Shown: positions 58,301 through 62,001, numbered from the stretch's first letter. The stretch is 64,000 nucleotides of DNA from Vombatus ursinus (GCF_900497805.2 NW_020954562.1:26774318-26838317), one strand, 5' to 3'. Notes: a model not told the origin generated them from the sequence alone. Program-made: numbers and translations.

Positions 58301-59882
58301 CTTTGTATTCATTTAAGTCTTCTAATTCTTTATCATTTGCTTCTCATAGACTTTATAGCTGGAAGGGGCCTAAGAGGTCATTTATTTGAATTTCCTTTTT
58401 TTTTTTTTTTTTTAAAATAGATGAGTAAACAATCTGAGAGAGGGGCAGCAACTTGCCCCAAATCACAGCTTAGAAATAAGCAACAGAGCATAAGTTGGAA
58501 ACTCAAGTCTTGTGACTAAAATTTAGGCATCTCCTTTTTACTGAGGAAAGTATTTTGAAATTTTTAATGCACTACATAAATAAGTGCCAGCATTATAACT
58601 TTACTTTTGACGTTGGAGGCTCACACAAGAATATTAAGTGATGCCCCAAAGCAACCCAAGTCTTGTCCAAATCTAGTGCAAGAAAATTAGGATTGTCTTT
58701 CAAAAAATAATCATTGCCTTTAACATTAATGAAACTGGCATTCATTAATATAAACCTTAAAGACATTGTACAGTGGTAGAAAGAATAGAGAATATGAGTA
58801 AAAAGGCCTGAGTTTGAGTCCTAGTCCTCCCACTAATGAGCTGGGTAGTCTTAGGCAAATCGATTAATAGCTGTATCTTTTAGTATCTAACACAGAATGT
58901 TGCATGTAGGTGCGTGCTAGACTAATATTTACTAACCATCAACTATATATATTTTGGATAACTGAATTGGAATTAGTAAGATCTAGTATTCACTTCTGGC
59001 TTGGTATAACTGTTCTTATTGGTTCACTTTTTTTTTTTTTAACAGAATGGGAGAGATAGTATTTAATCTGGTCTAGTTCATGAGTTGTTGGCAAAAGATT
59101 GACAGTAAACTATTTTGACTTCTGGGGTACATGTGTTATTTTTATGCAGATTTTCTGTCCTGTTCTTAACTGTGCTTTGAAGATGTAGGTTTTTGCGTGT
59201 TTTAAGTAACACATAGTTTCCAACACTCAACCTATGAAGATAAAATATTAGTCAGAAATAATGCAAATTCCAGTGATAACACAGTAAATCTTGGCTTAGT
59301 GTGTTTGTTGCTTAAATTATACTTGCAAGACCCATGCTTTTGTAATTTTTGTTTTGGATAGCATGTTTGAAAAACTTAACATGATGATGAAGAAAAATAA
59401 AGGAAATATGTGATTTATTATAAAGATTTGGCAAGTAGAGCTTATCAGATTGCTTAATCTGTGTGTGTGTGTGTGTGTGTATGTATATGCATATACACAT
59501 GCTGTTATAATTAAATAATTTGGAATGTTTTGTTCACTTTCACCAGGGCTTGTCCTTTTCATGAGTTTACCATTGCAAATTTCTGTTTCCTACTTATCAC
59601 TTAATGATAATCATTTATAATTTAACTTGATACGTTACATTTGTTTAATTTAGTGCTAGCAGTTCTTTTCTTTACTTAAAAACATAGCCCCTTTGAGTTG
59701 AAGATAAATTCATTTCCACATCAAGATTATTTTTGATTTTTTTCTTTTCTATTCTGATGATCAGTGTGTTGTATTTATGAAGAAACTATGAAATGTATTC
59801 ATTTCATGTAATGTATATAAATTATGTTCCTCTTTCCAGAAATTCCTGACATTGTGAATACAAAACATCTGAGAACTTTCAG
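3151..59882 (+). CDS. TMA16: TMA16, spliced coding sequence, 3' end outside window
   Basis: This is translation machinery associated 16, a small basic protein that in yeast and human associates with nuclear pre-60S ribosomal particles (known family). Six exons (3151-3153, 22161-22273, 34562-34599, 39216-39300, 44269-44417, 59840-59882) join without a phase error into about 143 residues. Recognised blocks, in order, are [11 protein letters not shown] (about residues 16-26), [28 protein letters not shown] (52-59), [39 protein letters not shown] and EIPDI (130-134). They match human TMA16 as I recall it, with substitutions. All introns are GT-AG. The family is about 203 residues long in human, so roughly 60 C-terminal residues (the part starting EWDFDL in human) lie to the right of this window. 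It is not broken, and the promoter is a CpG island, as expected for a housekeeping gene. The gene identity is solid; the exact transcription start is not seen. Confidence 0.95.
3360..3915. repeat. short L2 and MIR scraps after the CpG island
   Basis: An L2 end (gcttaatggatgcttgttg) is followed by a MIR core (gggaaactgaggcccaga), a second MIR piece near 3600, an L2/MIR end (gcttaataaatgttagttgac, about 3715-3740), and an L2 3' piece at 3785-3915 (attagattgtaagattcttg). All are short and old. Confidence 0.65.
4237..4412 (+). repeat. marsupial SINE tail (catcacatccctgatgtcat type)
   Basis: It contains the motif catcacatccctgatgtcat followed by ggtcctcttagagaatggag and gacaaacagcac, the 3' end of a tRNA-derived SINE that I recognise as abundant in marsupials. 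Confidence 0.75.
4500..4740 (+). repeat. full-length marsupial CORE-SINE
   Basis: It runs from caggtaggtggtgcagtgga (tRNA-like head with the B-box-like agttcaaat) through ggcaagtcatttaacctct to tatctttgccaagaaaaccc and a cAAcagcAA tail. Confidence 0.88.
4741..4908 (-). repeat. MIR SINE
   Basis: Reverse MIR: tgtgctaagcactttacaat, ctcattttacaggtgaggaa, ggtcacacagctagtaa. Confidence 0.85.
4940..5740 (-). repeat. MIR SINE interrupted by a solo LTR
   Basis: The MIR body is at 4940-5157 and its head (ctatccactgcaccacctgg) resumes at 5709. The intervening 5158-5708 is the LTR listed separately. Confidence 0.8.
5158..5708 (+). mobile_element. solo LTR, family 'A' (TGATGG...CCTCAACA)
   Basis: A fossil retroviral LTR starting TGATGGAACC and ending CCTCAACA, with TATA-like ctataaaaagctc near 5435 and AATAAA signals in its R/U5 part. 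No internal retroviral sequence flanks it. It shares its 3' end and promoter part with the copies at 45.5, 48.6 and 52.4 kb. A class I-like origin is suggested by the 4-bp target repeats of the 52.4 kb copy. Confidence 0.85.
5725..5970 (+). repeat. MIR SINE
   Basis: Forward MIR: attcaaatcctgcctcagac, caagtcacttaccctctgtt, tcacagagttgttgtgagaa, ttggcacatagtaggtgcc. Confidence 0.85.
5990..7525. other. intron 1 stretch without a recognised element
   Basis: It contains a MIR scrap near 6700-6770 and otherwise unassigned sequence. A 74-residue frame at 6488-6712 has no domain I recognise. The slightly GC-richer part at 6100-6680 could be an unclassified old repeat or LTR; I could not decide. Confidence 0.4.
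7530..9090 (-). repeat. L2 LINE antisense, interrupted by a SINE
   Basis: On the minus strand this is the 3' half of L2 ORF2. The 3' end (ctgtgccaggtgctgggaat) is at 7530-7660 and the body resumes near 8055. Around 8900-9050 the translation shows the reverse transcriptase motif [13 protein letters not shown] followed by a degenerate YADD box ([10 protein letters not shown]). The remnant is full of substitutions. Confidence 0.85.
7776..7935 (-). repeat. MAR1-type SINE inserted in L2
   Basis: An oligo-T run at 7785-7798 (the complement of the tail) is followed by ggggttaagtgacttgccca, then acacagctagtaagtgtcaa, and ends in tgctctatccactgtaccacc. It splits the surrounding antisense L2. Confidence 0.85.
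9095..9490 (-). repeat. L2 LINE antisense, 3' segment
   Basis: It begins with gcatttattaattatacatt and tgccaggcactgttctaagt (complement of the L2 end), then aatcctgggtattggggga and gggaggccattgtcaatgg. A separate insertion from the neighbour at 7530-9090, because the 3' end appears again. Confidence 0.8.
9955..10050 (+). repeat. L2 3' end fragment
   Basis: It has gacagggttgtttttgtttc, then ccctagggctcaacatttag and taataaatggaggctgaat. Confidence 0.65.
10160..10990 (-). repeat. unclassified LINE-like repeat, C/T-rich sense strand
   Basis: The minus strand reads as pyrimidine-rich, coding-like sequence with long open frames and a block similar to + strand 33330-33560 (both hold an aacccatgccct segment followed by an LxLxITH-like peptide). 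That matches the endonuclease region of CR1/L2-clade LINEs only loosely. No conserved host protein is seen. Confidence 0.45.
11315..11780 (-). repeat. L2 LINE antisense with RT motif
   Basis: An L2 3' end is at 11315-11540. Next comes a reverse transcriptase stretch whose minus-strand reading contains [11 protein letters not shown], a degenerate YADD box. Confidence 0.75.
11780..12605. other. intron 1 stretch, mostly unassigned
   Basis: Nothing recognisable apart from an oligo-A run near 12220 and a 17-base C run at 12296-12312. Confidence 0.45.
12296..12312. repeat. homopolymer C17
   Basis: Seventeen consecutive C on the + strand; the length may be an assembly estimate. Confidence 0.9.
12610..13955 (-). 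repeat. L2 LINE antisense with RT motif
   Basis: Two adjoining L2 pieces (12610-13135 and 13200-13955). The second translates on the minus strand to [13 protein letters not shown], the standard L2 reverse transcriptase motif, just downstream of a diverged fingers/palm region. Confidence 0.85.
13371..13410. repeat. (GT)n microsatellite
   Basis: About 40 bases of GT repeats with GAGT interruptions, inside the L2 remnant. Confidence 0.9.
14058..14215. mobile_element. nonautonomous hAT-like element
   Basis: The ends CTGGTGTTAAACTCAC and AGTTTCACACTTTTGG are imperfect inverted repeats. The interior aattaacattacctatgtgg and ctaattacattttaatctgg match a family I recognise as widespread in marsupials. 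A fragment of the same family lies at 39990-40140. Confidence 0.65.
14225..15585. other. intron 1 stretch without a recognised element
   Basis: AT-rich sequence. No coding, RNA or repeat signal that I can support. Confidence 0.45.
15590..15710 (-). repeat. MIR SINE fragment
   Basis: It has gttaaatgacttgcctcctg, then a diverged head and ctctctatccaccagttagg. Confidence 0.65.
16322..16590. repeat. unclassified local repeat, copy 1
   Basis: The stretch catgacttatttctaaaact through ctgcagtggaaaatacttta matches 18770-18955 over about 190 bases at roughly 80-85% by eye. I know no named family for it. Confidence 0.7.
16600..18395. other. intron 1 stretch without a recognised element
   Basis: Nothing identified. 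Minus-strand frames of 76 and 86 residues (16606-16836, 16833-17093) and a + frame at 17984-18247 show no domain and are not called. Confidence 0.4.
18400..18655 (-). repeat. MIR/CORE-SINE
   Basis: It has tgtgctaagcactttacgat, ccccattttacagatgagga and cattgtgccacctagtttcc. Confidence 0.88.
18655..18960. repeat. unclassified local repeat, copy 2
   Basis: This is the longest copy. Its left part (aatctgaaattactgaattt, ggcttgagtttttagtaatc) matches copy 3 and its right part matches copy 1, so copies 1 and 3 are overlapping fragments of the same unit. Confidence 0.75.
19690..19990 (-). repeat. L2 LINE antisense, 3' end
   Basis: It has tcaaatatttattaaataat and ttgccctcaaggaacttgtt, followed by an L2-type body. 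Confidence 0.7.
20240..20640 (-). repeat. L1-like 3'-end relic, antisense
   Basis: The elements atggtcaggcaaaacaattt, tctgtcaggaggtcttctag and agaattatggttgaccat are in the order seen, complemented, in a common marsupial L1-type 3' region. The + copies at 29.3 and 30.7 kb belong to the same group. Confidence 0.6.
20895..21105. repeat. unclassified local repeat, copy 3 with a SINE end
   Basis: It repeats the SINE head (ctattcattgcaccacctag) and then aatctgaaattactgaattt, as at 18630-18830, so the junction between SINE and unit is shared with copy 2. Confidence 0.7.
21275..21540 (-). repeat. two MIR fragments
   Basis: The first is 21275-21365 (cagggccacacagctagtat). The second is 21390-21540 (ataggtgaggaaattgaagc). 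Open frames here are MIR readings, not genes. Confidence 0.7.
22161..22273 (+). CDS. TMA16: TMA16 coding exon 2
   Basis: The acceptor is tttttctgcattttag and the donor is gtaagt at 22274. The 113 nt give residues 2-38 plus two bases of Lys39. The exon carries the basic N-terminus (KSLKRK, then GHQKK) and the conserved [11 protein letters not shown] motif, followed by [11 protein letters not shown]. Compared with the human N-terminus PKGPKGKHRKKGK, the first dozen residues have diverged but stay strongly basic, which fits a nucleolar, rRNA-binding protein. Confidence 0.93.
22510..22590 (-). repeat. MAR1-type SINE fragment
   Basis: A T run, then ggcagttggggttgtgactt and gtcaaacagctagtaagtgt. 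Confidence 0.8.
22600..24850. other. intron 2 stretch, mostly unassigned
   Basis: An L2 3'-end scrap lies at about 22640-22760 (gcaaagcactagggatacta). The rest is AT-rich with nothing recognised. The 138-residue frame starting at 22581 begins in a SINE and is not a gene. Confidence 0.45.
24855..24975 (-). repeat. MIR-like SINE fragment
   Basis: It has agccagaaggaaccttaggg and tttacagattgagacctagt. Confidence 0.6.
25215..25450 (+). repeat. L2 3' end with an internal (CA)n
   Basis: It has aacactgcggtggttgccta, aaagccctttataaccgtcc, a CA run at 25300-25348, and the end aggcacttaataaatgctta. Confidence 0.8.
25450..26995. other. intron 2 stretch with short repeats only
   Basis: A (GT)n tract lies at 25566-25592 and an antisense L2 scrap at about 26195-26345 (atgagtcaaagatgccttc). 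The rest is unassigned AT-rich intron. Confidence 0.5.
27000..27135 (-). repeat. MIR SINE fragment
   Basis: It has ctattttacagatggaagaa and ggttacataactgatagtgg. Confidence 0.65.
27310..27560 (-). repeat. two short antisense L2 3' ends
   Basis: Both copies start with a catttactaagtgctg-like segment and carry the cttgccatttagtaagggag motif typical of L2 read in reverse. Confidence 0.6.
27566..27670. repeat. (CCCTCT)n/(TC)n pyrimidine tract
   Basis: About 100 bases of C/T-rich low-complexity sequence grading into CACTCA repeats. Confidence 0.85.
27825..28140 (+). repeat. L1-like 3'-end relic
   Basis: It has aatggaaagagccacacaac, tgcaaaattataaagatcaa and the G-rich box gcagaggagggaggtctaca, as in the 30.7 kb copy. 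Confidence 0.65.
28185..28990 (-). repeat. L2 LINE antisense
   Basis: It starts with the L2 end (gttggacactgctaagtgct) and runs into ORF2 (gggatttaaaggaagccatg, gatagggagcaactggactt, gccaggcgtgaggtgatgag). Confidence 0.85.
29340..29975 (+). repeat. L1-like 3'-end relic
   Basis: It has atagtggcaaagaactggaa, actataagaaatgatgagct, agtgaaatgagcagaaccaa and a G-rich tail (gcagaggagaagggggaggg). The order corresponds to the 3' region of ancient mammalian L1/HAL1. Confidence 0.7.
30120..30475 (+). repeat. L2 LINE 3' end
   Basis: It has caggctgttccccatgcctg, caaatgccaccttctatatt and atgtaagttctttagggcag. Confidence 0.85.
30500..30665 (+). repeat. MIR SINE fragment
   Basis: It has ctgtttcctcatctgtaaag and ttatgaatcaaatgagataa. 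Confidence 0.75.
30700..31335 (+). repeat. L1-like 3'-end relic, longest copy
   Basis: It has ccaaccattttggaaatcta, accttttgaactagagattc, gtagtaaagaactggaaatg, cttgaggaatggttaaacaa, actgatgcaaagtgaggtaa and gggaggaccatagccatgg. This is the fullest copy of the group also seen at 27.8 and 29.3 kb and, reversed, at 20.2 and 34.9 kb. Confidence 0.75.
31340..32635. other. intron 2 stretch without a recognised repeat
   Basis: It contains a C-rich run at 31674-31697 and a nested inverted repeat at 32092-32188, listed separately. Nothing else is identified. Confidence 0.45.
32092..32188. repeat. nested inverted repeat (possible stem-loop)
   Basis: The outer arms CATCCTCACC (32092-32101) and GGTGAGGATG (32179-32188) are perfect complements 77 bp apart. 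Abutting the left arm is a perfect 10-bp hairpin, CATGGCAACA-TCT-TGTTGCCATG (32101-32123). There is no target-site duplication and no recognised family. Confidence 0.85.
32640..32885 (+). repeat. full-length marsupial CORE-SINE
   Basis: It has gggcagctaggtggtacagt, gcaagtcacttaaccctgtt, atctttgccaagaaaacccc and the end gaatgacaggactcaaaaa. Confidence 0.9.
33230..34205 (+). repeat. LINE relic: unclassified C/T-rich part plus L2-like 3' end
   Basis: 33280-33660 matches the minus strand of 10160-10990. 33660-34205 follows the L2 3' order (ctccagcgctttttgacctt, tatgatataaaccctttgat-like end, ggtacttaataaatgttga). An 89-residue frame at 33698-33967 is LINE-derived. Confidence 0.6.
34562..34599 (+). 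CDS. TMA16: TMA16 coding exon 3 (38-nt small exon)
   Basis: This small exon lies between a long polypyrimidine acceptor (ctttttttttcattctaag) and the donor gtaagt at 34600. It completes Lys39 and encodes [12 protein letters not shown] plus the first base of Gly52. Human has [12 protein letters not shown] here. It is too short to show as an open frame; it was found by protein similarity and by phase, since exons 2 and 4 join only through it. Confidence 0.93.
34890..35365 (-). repeat. L1-like 3'-end relic, antisense
   Basis: It has gatgccaaacttgattatta, tttacattgtaatcattttg, gtttgttaaccattccctag and taataggcatctacctttat, the complement of the order seen at 30.7 kb. Confidence 0.65.
35385..35680 (-). 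repeat. MIR/CORE-SINE
   Basis: It has tgccaggtactgtgttaaat, ccccattttacaattgagga, gggtcacacagctagtaagt and a head near 35650. Confidence 0.88.
35790..36080 (-). repeat. L2 LINE antisense, 3' end
   Basis: It has gatttattaagcacctactg and aagaattctaggcatgggga-like ORF2 sequence. Confidence 0.75.
36085..36535. repeat. inverted pair of L1 ORF2 fragments
   Basis: 36085-36265 is L1 ORF2 in minus orientation (tattataagacc-like, gacccttatcagagatattt). 36266-36535 is a more 5' ORF2 piece in plus orientation (tgattacatgaaatcgaaaa, gatatccaagatatatagag). The two share the segment around gatatttgttgcaaag, each in its own orientation. Confidence 0.65.
36600..37145. other. intron 3 stretch, unassigned
   Basis: Moderately GC-rich and low in known repeats. 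A 61-residue + frame (36638-36823) has no domain I recognise. Confidence 0.4.
37150..37425 (+). repeat. marsupial CORE-SINE with internal partial duplication
   Basis: It has agggcctggagtcaggaata, gtatctttgctaagaaaacc and gagttggatacaactgaaac. The B-box region (tgagttcaaa) occurs twice about 37 bp apart. Confidence 0.85.
37430..38390. other. intron 3 stretch, unassigned
   Basis: Several overlapping frames of 60-121 residues, in both strands, none with a domain or homolog that I recognise. It could be an old pseudogene or retroelement remnant; I cannot tell which. Confidence 0.4.
38395..38505 (+). repeat. L2 3' end fragment
   Basis: It has ctattagaatgtgagctcct, gcaaggactgtctttaattt and cagtgcttagcacatagcaa. 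Confidence 0.85.
38510..39195. other. intron 3 stretch, unassigned
   Basis: Unassigned, AT-rich towards exon 4. A 61-residue + frame (38692-38877) and a 73-residue minus frame (38755-38976) have no recognisable domain and are not called. Confidence 0.4.
39216..39300 (+). CDS. TMA16: TMA16 coding exon 4
   Basis: The acceptor is cttttccttgtag and the donor is gtaagg at 39301. The 85 nt encode [20 protein letters not shown] and then KDACELIE, completing Gly52 at the start and leaving AG for residue 80. Human reads [20 protein letters not shown] and KDACELIER. The block is among the most conserved of the family. Confidence 0.94.
39310..39985. other. intron 4 stretch, unassigned
   Basis: The 131-residue frame at 39574-39969 has no domain and no conserved start context; not called as a gene. 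Confidence 0.4.
39990..40140. mobile_element. hAT-like fragment, same family as 14058-14215
   Basis: It has aatgtaatgttatctgtgta, cccaattacatttttatctg and a diverged end at cagtgtttgagagtattgtg. The left terminus is lost. Confidence 0.55.
40715..40862 (-). repeat. MAR1-type SINE
   Basis: A T run at 40716-40727 (the complement of the tail), then gaggcagttggggttaagtg, gtgtctgaggccagatttaa and ctatccactgtgccacttag. Confidence 0.9.
40865..41600 (+). repeat. C/T-rich LINE-like sequence, target of the L1 insertion
   Basis: It resembles the C/T-rich sense strand of CR1/L2-type LINEs without a diagnostic motif. It includes a poly-A/G tract at 40881-40905. It continues at 43012 on the other side of the L1. 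Confidence 0.4.
41605..43012 (-). mobile_element. L1 insertion: intact 5' end, ends inside ORF1, 17-bp TSD
   Basis: The direct repeats CCCCTAAACTGTATCTC at 41605-41621 and 42996-43012 frame the element. On the minus strand it begins at about 42990 with the L1 start gggggcagagccaagatggc. It runs through a GC-rich 5' UTR (to about 42190) into ORF1, with an N-terminal part [20 protein letters not shown] and a coiled-coil part ([20 protein letters not shown]), and stops after [16 protein letters not shown] followed by a 17-base poly(A). ORF1's RNA-binding half, ORF2 and the 3' UTR are absent. A 46-bp tandem duplication near the ORF1 start shifts the frame. A short tagtc lies between the left repeat and the T run. 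Confidence 0.9.
42049..42140. repeat. 46-bp tandem duplication inside L1 ORF1
   Basis: gatctttgtcactagagtaa and the 26 bases after it occur at 42049-42094 and 42095-42140 with one difference (tctgag/tcttag). Confidence 0.95.
43030..43640 (+). repeat. L2-like LINE ORF2 piece
   Basis: The + frame contains a [16 protein letters not shown]-like peptide, the segment before the RT core in CR1/L2-clade LINEs. It is followed by diverged C/T-rich sequence ending near cttccatgggttcaagtact. No complete RT motif. Confidence 0.55.
43700..44130. repeat. MIR fragments, forward then reverse
   Basis: 43700-43965 is forward (ttggtgtctttatctgtaat, acatgtgaagtgcattgtaa). 43985-44125 is reverse (ctggaagaagccttagagac, gaaaggttaagtgaattgct). 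Confidence 0.6.
44269..44417 (+). CDS. TMA16: TMA16 coding exon 5
   Basis: The acceptor is ttttcttttttccaaag and the donor is gtgcgt at 44418. The 149 nt encode [40 protein letters not shown] and [10 protein letters not shown]. The codon shared with exon 4 is AG+T, a serine, where human has arginine (ERYL); both splice sites are otherwise forced by phase. Of the exons in the window, this is the longest and carries most of the conserved core. Confidence 0.95.
44420..45510. other. intron 5 start; possible L1 5' UTR-like block
   Basis: 44740-45075 is a GC-richer block whose composition and short phrases (ttctgcagaattctggtggt) recall the antisense L1 5' UTR at 42.2-42.9 kb. The match is too weak to call. 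The rest is unassigned. Confidence 0.3.
45516..45910 (-). mobile_element. LTR fragment, family 'A', minus orientation
   Basis: It starts with a diverged TATTGACG and then caggggtgctgggaatct, the complement of the family-A end, and stops at cataccccatct, the complement of the start. Fossil, shorter than the 5.2 and 52.4 kb copies, no internal retroviral sequence. Confidence 0.75.
46110..46975 (-). repeat. L2 LINE antisense, split by a second L2
   Basis: The body runs 46110-46558 (tgtaagacactgaagatgga, gatagtagggagcaactgaa) and resumes at 46839 (cacgtggtctgtgctttagg, aagattattttttcagtg). Confidence 0.75.
46559..46838 (+). repeat. L2 3' end inserted into an older antisense L2
   Basis: It has cagaaactcctcattcctca, gtgagctccttgtgggcagg, gtgcttagcacagtacctgg and ggtaaatgcttgttgac. 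A GTGGCT direct repeat is present at both joints. Confidence 0.8.
46980..47452 (+). mobile_element. solo LTR, family 'B' (TGTGAGAAG...CAGCAACA)
   Basis: It starts TGTGAGAAGCCC and ends CCTCAGCAACA. A TATA-like ctataagaatccctgg at about 47171 is followed by short tandem ctcccttaa units. Fossil LTR of a family different from A and C; no internal region and no clear target-site repeat. Confidence 0.65.
48128..49260 (+). mobile_element. solo LTR, family 'C', split by a family-A LTR
   Basis: The U3 and promoter part (gggtataaaagtaagcccct at about 48503) runs to 48564. The U5 part (ttttgcgataataaaatctc, ctgaattctttctagacagt) resumes at 49175 and ends near 49260. It shares the R start (gctgctagtctttcc) with the minus-strand LTR at 51905-52369. 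Left boundary approximate. Confidence 0.7.
48565..49174 (-). mobile_element. solo LTR, family 'A', inserted into an LTR of family 'C'
   Basis: It begins TGTTGAGG and ends ATACCCCATCA, the complement of TGATGGGGTAT. The flanks CCAC and CTAC are near-identical 4-bp target repeats. Fossil; no internal region. Confidence 0.8.
49265..50140. other. intron 5 stretch, mostly unassigned
   Basis: A weak reverse MIR lies near 49895-50010. Nothing else is recognised. Confidence 0.4.
50145..50660 (-). repeat. L1-associated relic, antisense
   Basis: It has gagatggcaagcaacttgat, caaatatcatctttccgtgt, tcatcaagaatgcttgaaag and ttttgctgggtaggtgattc, a block I recognise as highly repeated in marsupials, with a TATC microsatellite at 50281-50330. 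The minus-strand frame at 50542-50751 belongs to it. Confidence 0.55.
51905..52369 (-). mobile_element. solo LTR, family 'C', minus orientation
   Basis: It begins TGTTGAGG and ends CTGCTTCA, framed by 5-bp direct repeats GTTTG at 51900-51904 and 52370-52374. Its promoter (cttataaaactgtc) reads on the minus strand. Fossil; no internal region. Confidence 0.85.
52431..52975 (+). mobile_element. solo LTR, family 'A', plus orientation
   Basis: It starts TGATGGGGTATGGGCCC and ends CCTAAACCTCAACA, framed by 4-bp direct repeats TATC (52427-52430 and 52976-52979). The promoter is ctgtataaaaggtcc near 52740. The 4-bp repeat size fits class I (gamma-like) retroviruses. Fossil; no internal region. Confidence 0.88.
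53221..53383. mobile_element. foldback hAT-type element, copy 1
   Basis: The ends CACGAGTAGGGAACC and the complement of CAGGAGTGGGGAACC are inverted, and the whole interior folds on itself (ctgagtccaag against tttggattcag around a short centre). Flanks CTCTAGGG and GTGTAGTG fit a diverged 8-bp hAT target. Confidence 0.8.
53506..53540. repeat. (GA)n/(GTGA)n microsatellite
   Basis: A pure GA run grading into GTGA, followed by a G8 run. Confidence 0.9.
53820..54800 (+). repeat. L3/CR1 LINE relic
   Basis: The reading [17 protein letters not shown] corresponds to the AFD box of the CR1 reverse transcriptase. Later blocks (caaatttgtgaatgaccta; ggaaggatataaacagtctt; gcagaaactggacaatgac) follow the CR1 ORF2 order towards its C-terminus. 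It is heavily diverged. Confidence 0.65.
54800..55185. other. intron 5 stretch, unassigned
   Basis: AT-rich, nothing recognised. Confidence 0.4.
55190..55560. repeat. two MIR fragments, reverse then forward
   Basis: 55190-55330 is reverse (cacatattatctcatttgat). 55380-55560 is forward (gacctggaatcaaggttacg, gtttcctcatctatataat). Confidence 0.7.
55565..56330. other. intron 5 stretch, unassigned
   Basis: AT-rich intron sequence, nothing recognised. Confidence 0.4.
56387..56569. mobile_element. foldback hAT-type element, copy 2, with 8-bp TSD
   Basis: Perfect 8-bp direct repeats AGATAGCC (56379-56386 and 56570-56577) frame a 183-bp element starting CAGGGATGGGGAACC. Its halves are complementary (gaacaaatccccttaa against ataaaaggatttgttc). 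It sits inside a MIR-like SINE (tcatctgtgtaacacgatgg on the left, gatcccttccagcttgaaat on the right). Confidence 0.9.
56620..56990. other. intron 5 stretch, unassigned
   Basis: A short GT run lies near 56866-56880. Nothing else is recognised. Confidence 0.4.
57000..57640 (-). repeat. L1 ORF2 piece, antisense
   Basis: It has cttattccagtagctggagt, ctgatctgttccactgactg, gcagtaccaaatcatttga and ctgctttgctagtataattt, the complement of a central-to-late part of L1 ORF2 whose equivalent I know from other mammals. Confidence 0.7.
57905..58060 (-). repeat. MIR SINE
   Basis: It has tagcatttatgtagtggttt and cagattttacagatgaggag. Confidence 0.75.
58345..58930. repeat. SINE fragments
   Basis: 58345-58525 has agctggaaggggcctaagag, an oligo-T run and a diverged core. 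58755-58930 is a forward MIR (gagtttgagtcctagtcctc). Confidence 0.6.
58935..59835. other. intron 5 end, mostly unassigned
   Basis: A (GT)n tract lies at 59457-59482. The rest is AT-rich intron up to the exon 6 acceptor. Confidence 0.5.
59840..59882 (+). CDS. TMA16: TMA16 coding exon 6 (43-nt small exon)
   Basis: The acceptor is tcctctttccag and the donor is gtgagt at 59883. It encodes E130 (shared codon) then [13 protein letters not shown] plus two bases of Arg144; human reads EIPDILNASNLKTFR. The next exon should begin by completing Arg and continue with an EWDFDL-like sequence; it was not found up to 64000. Confidence 0.93.
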
Positions 59883-59884
59883 GT

Positions 59885-61990
59885 GAGTCTACCTGTCATT
59901 AATGTGACTTTTTCCTCCAGCACATAATTAAGAAGAATCTGATTTCCTTGAAAAGAGACTTTATACAAAAAGAAAGGCTTCACTATCAGACTTCACCATC
60001 CCTTTTAAGGAGGAAAGTGTTAAGTAGAAAATTATTTAAGCATCTTCTAGAGGTCATTTTGCTTTCTAAACTATAACATTGAAACTACCTCATGGATTAT
60101 TTCAAGGTGGTTGACTGGCAGCTCTTGATTTCAAAGTTCTGTATTTTCCAGATAGAACCTTCTATCACTTTCCCTTCTCATTCTCCATTTTATAAAAAGG
60201 AGACAATTATAGTTTATATTTACACATCACTTTTTGAGTTTACAAAGCATTATGTAAATGTGAGTTTTATTTTTATCTCACCTTTATAAATTGGGACAGA
60301 ATTGGTAAATTGCTTAAATTCAAATTCCCAAAACTTTTGAGCATCATCTTTATCATAGTCCTCTTCATAACATCTCTTCATGATTTTAGTGTTATCAATG
60401 AATAAATGGCTGTACTAGGGAAAATAGTCCTAAGTGATTGATTGGTATAGTAGATTCATAAATCATTTATTAGAAACTATTCAAAGGGTTTAATTTTTTT
60501 TTTTTAAAGAAATTCATATACTTCAGTTCAAGCTTTTTGAAAATGAATTAAATTGTTGTAAGAAATACAGTGGAAGAAAGCTCCATTCATTGTCTTATCT
60601 CTGGCATATCTTCAGAATACATGCTATTATTTTATTATTAAAGATCAATAGGTCTGAATTTTCAAGTAAGGCATAAATTAATGCTATTTAATGACACCCT
60701 GCCACCCCATGCTCCTCACACATAACTAACTGAATTTCCTGGTATCAGAGCTGTCTTGTATCATTTTTATCTGCTAGATTAATAACAATTTAAAATAATT
60801 CCTGTGATCAAAGGATCATAGATCTATGGCTGGAAAGGGCTGCAGAGGCTGTGTCACTTGGCTACATTCTCTCAGCTAGTGAGGTGGCGTTTACATGTTA
60901 TCTGATTCCAGATATTCTCCTATTTCACTTTTGGAAAGCTCTGATTGTCAGGAGGTTGATCTGTATATCTAGCTGACATCTCTCTTCATCTTCTATCTTC
61001 TACTTCTAGTTTCCCCCCTCCTGCAATCAAGCAGAACATGACACATTCTCATTTCTTTTGATAACCTTTCAAATACTTAGAATCATAGATTTAGAGATGA
61101 AAAGAAACTTTCTTGGATGGTTCTTTTATTTAATTTGTGTGGATTCTTTCTCCTCTGTCATAAATAACAACTGTCCCATGCCTAGGATGAGAGTTTTTGT
61201 AAATTACTACGGTTCATGTATTCCTCACCCCAGAAATGATCTTCTCTGTTTGGTTGGTCCTTGGACATTAGGCATATCTTATGTCACTGTGCCCATACTC
61301 AAATCCTTTCTAGTTTTGTAGAACCTGCGAGAGCTGTGGACTACTGGCAAAGCCTTCAGAAGCCTCAGACAAGATTGCCTTCATACTTTGAGGAAGAAAT
61401 AGCAGTAGGTCCGAAGCGAATTCAGTTTCAGATGCTCAAATGCATCTGTGGACTCACTGGTTTGGATATAAAATCTTCCAGGGATATAGAGTGTAAACTA
61501 TCCATTAGTGGCCCATTCTATGCTGCTCTTTTCTATATCTTCTCATAACTTTCACATAGGGTCCACCTAATACATTGGAGTCCTTCTCTTTATCTTGATA
61601 TCACAAGGATAGCCATTCCTCAGTCATATAACATCACTAGTAGAGTATTAGAATTAAAAAGAGGAGTTTTTGTTTCCAGGACAATCTTGAGGTCATTAAA
61701 GTAGCTTTGTGATTTCCTAAAGGCAGTAGAGCTGTCTCCTTCTTGGAGGCCTAACTCATTCATTTGTACTGTCACTGATGGACATGTTCTCTATGAGGTG
61801 TGTAACTTTGTATTGTATTCTAAGTAACAGACATTTTTAATCTGTTTGTCTCTCTTGTGTGAGTGGTCAGGCCAGACTCTTTTGAGAGCCAGGGCTATAC
61901 TGGTTCAGAATAAAAACTTATTTGTAAAATGCCACAGACAAGGGTGAGGAAAGATTGCAAGCAATATCCCTTTATAAAAAAAAAAAAAAA
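59885..61990. other. intron 6 start, unassigned apart from SINE scraps
   Basis: MIR scraps are near 60200-60300 and 60815-60900, and a SINE head lies at 61079-61120 (gaatcatagatttagagatg). Several frames under 100 residues have no domain. Exon 7 was looked for and not seen. Confidence 0.45.
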
Positions 61991-62001
61991 GCTAAAAGTC
62001 A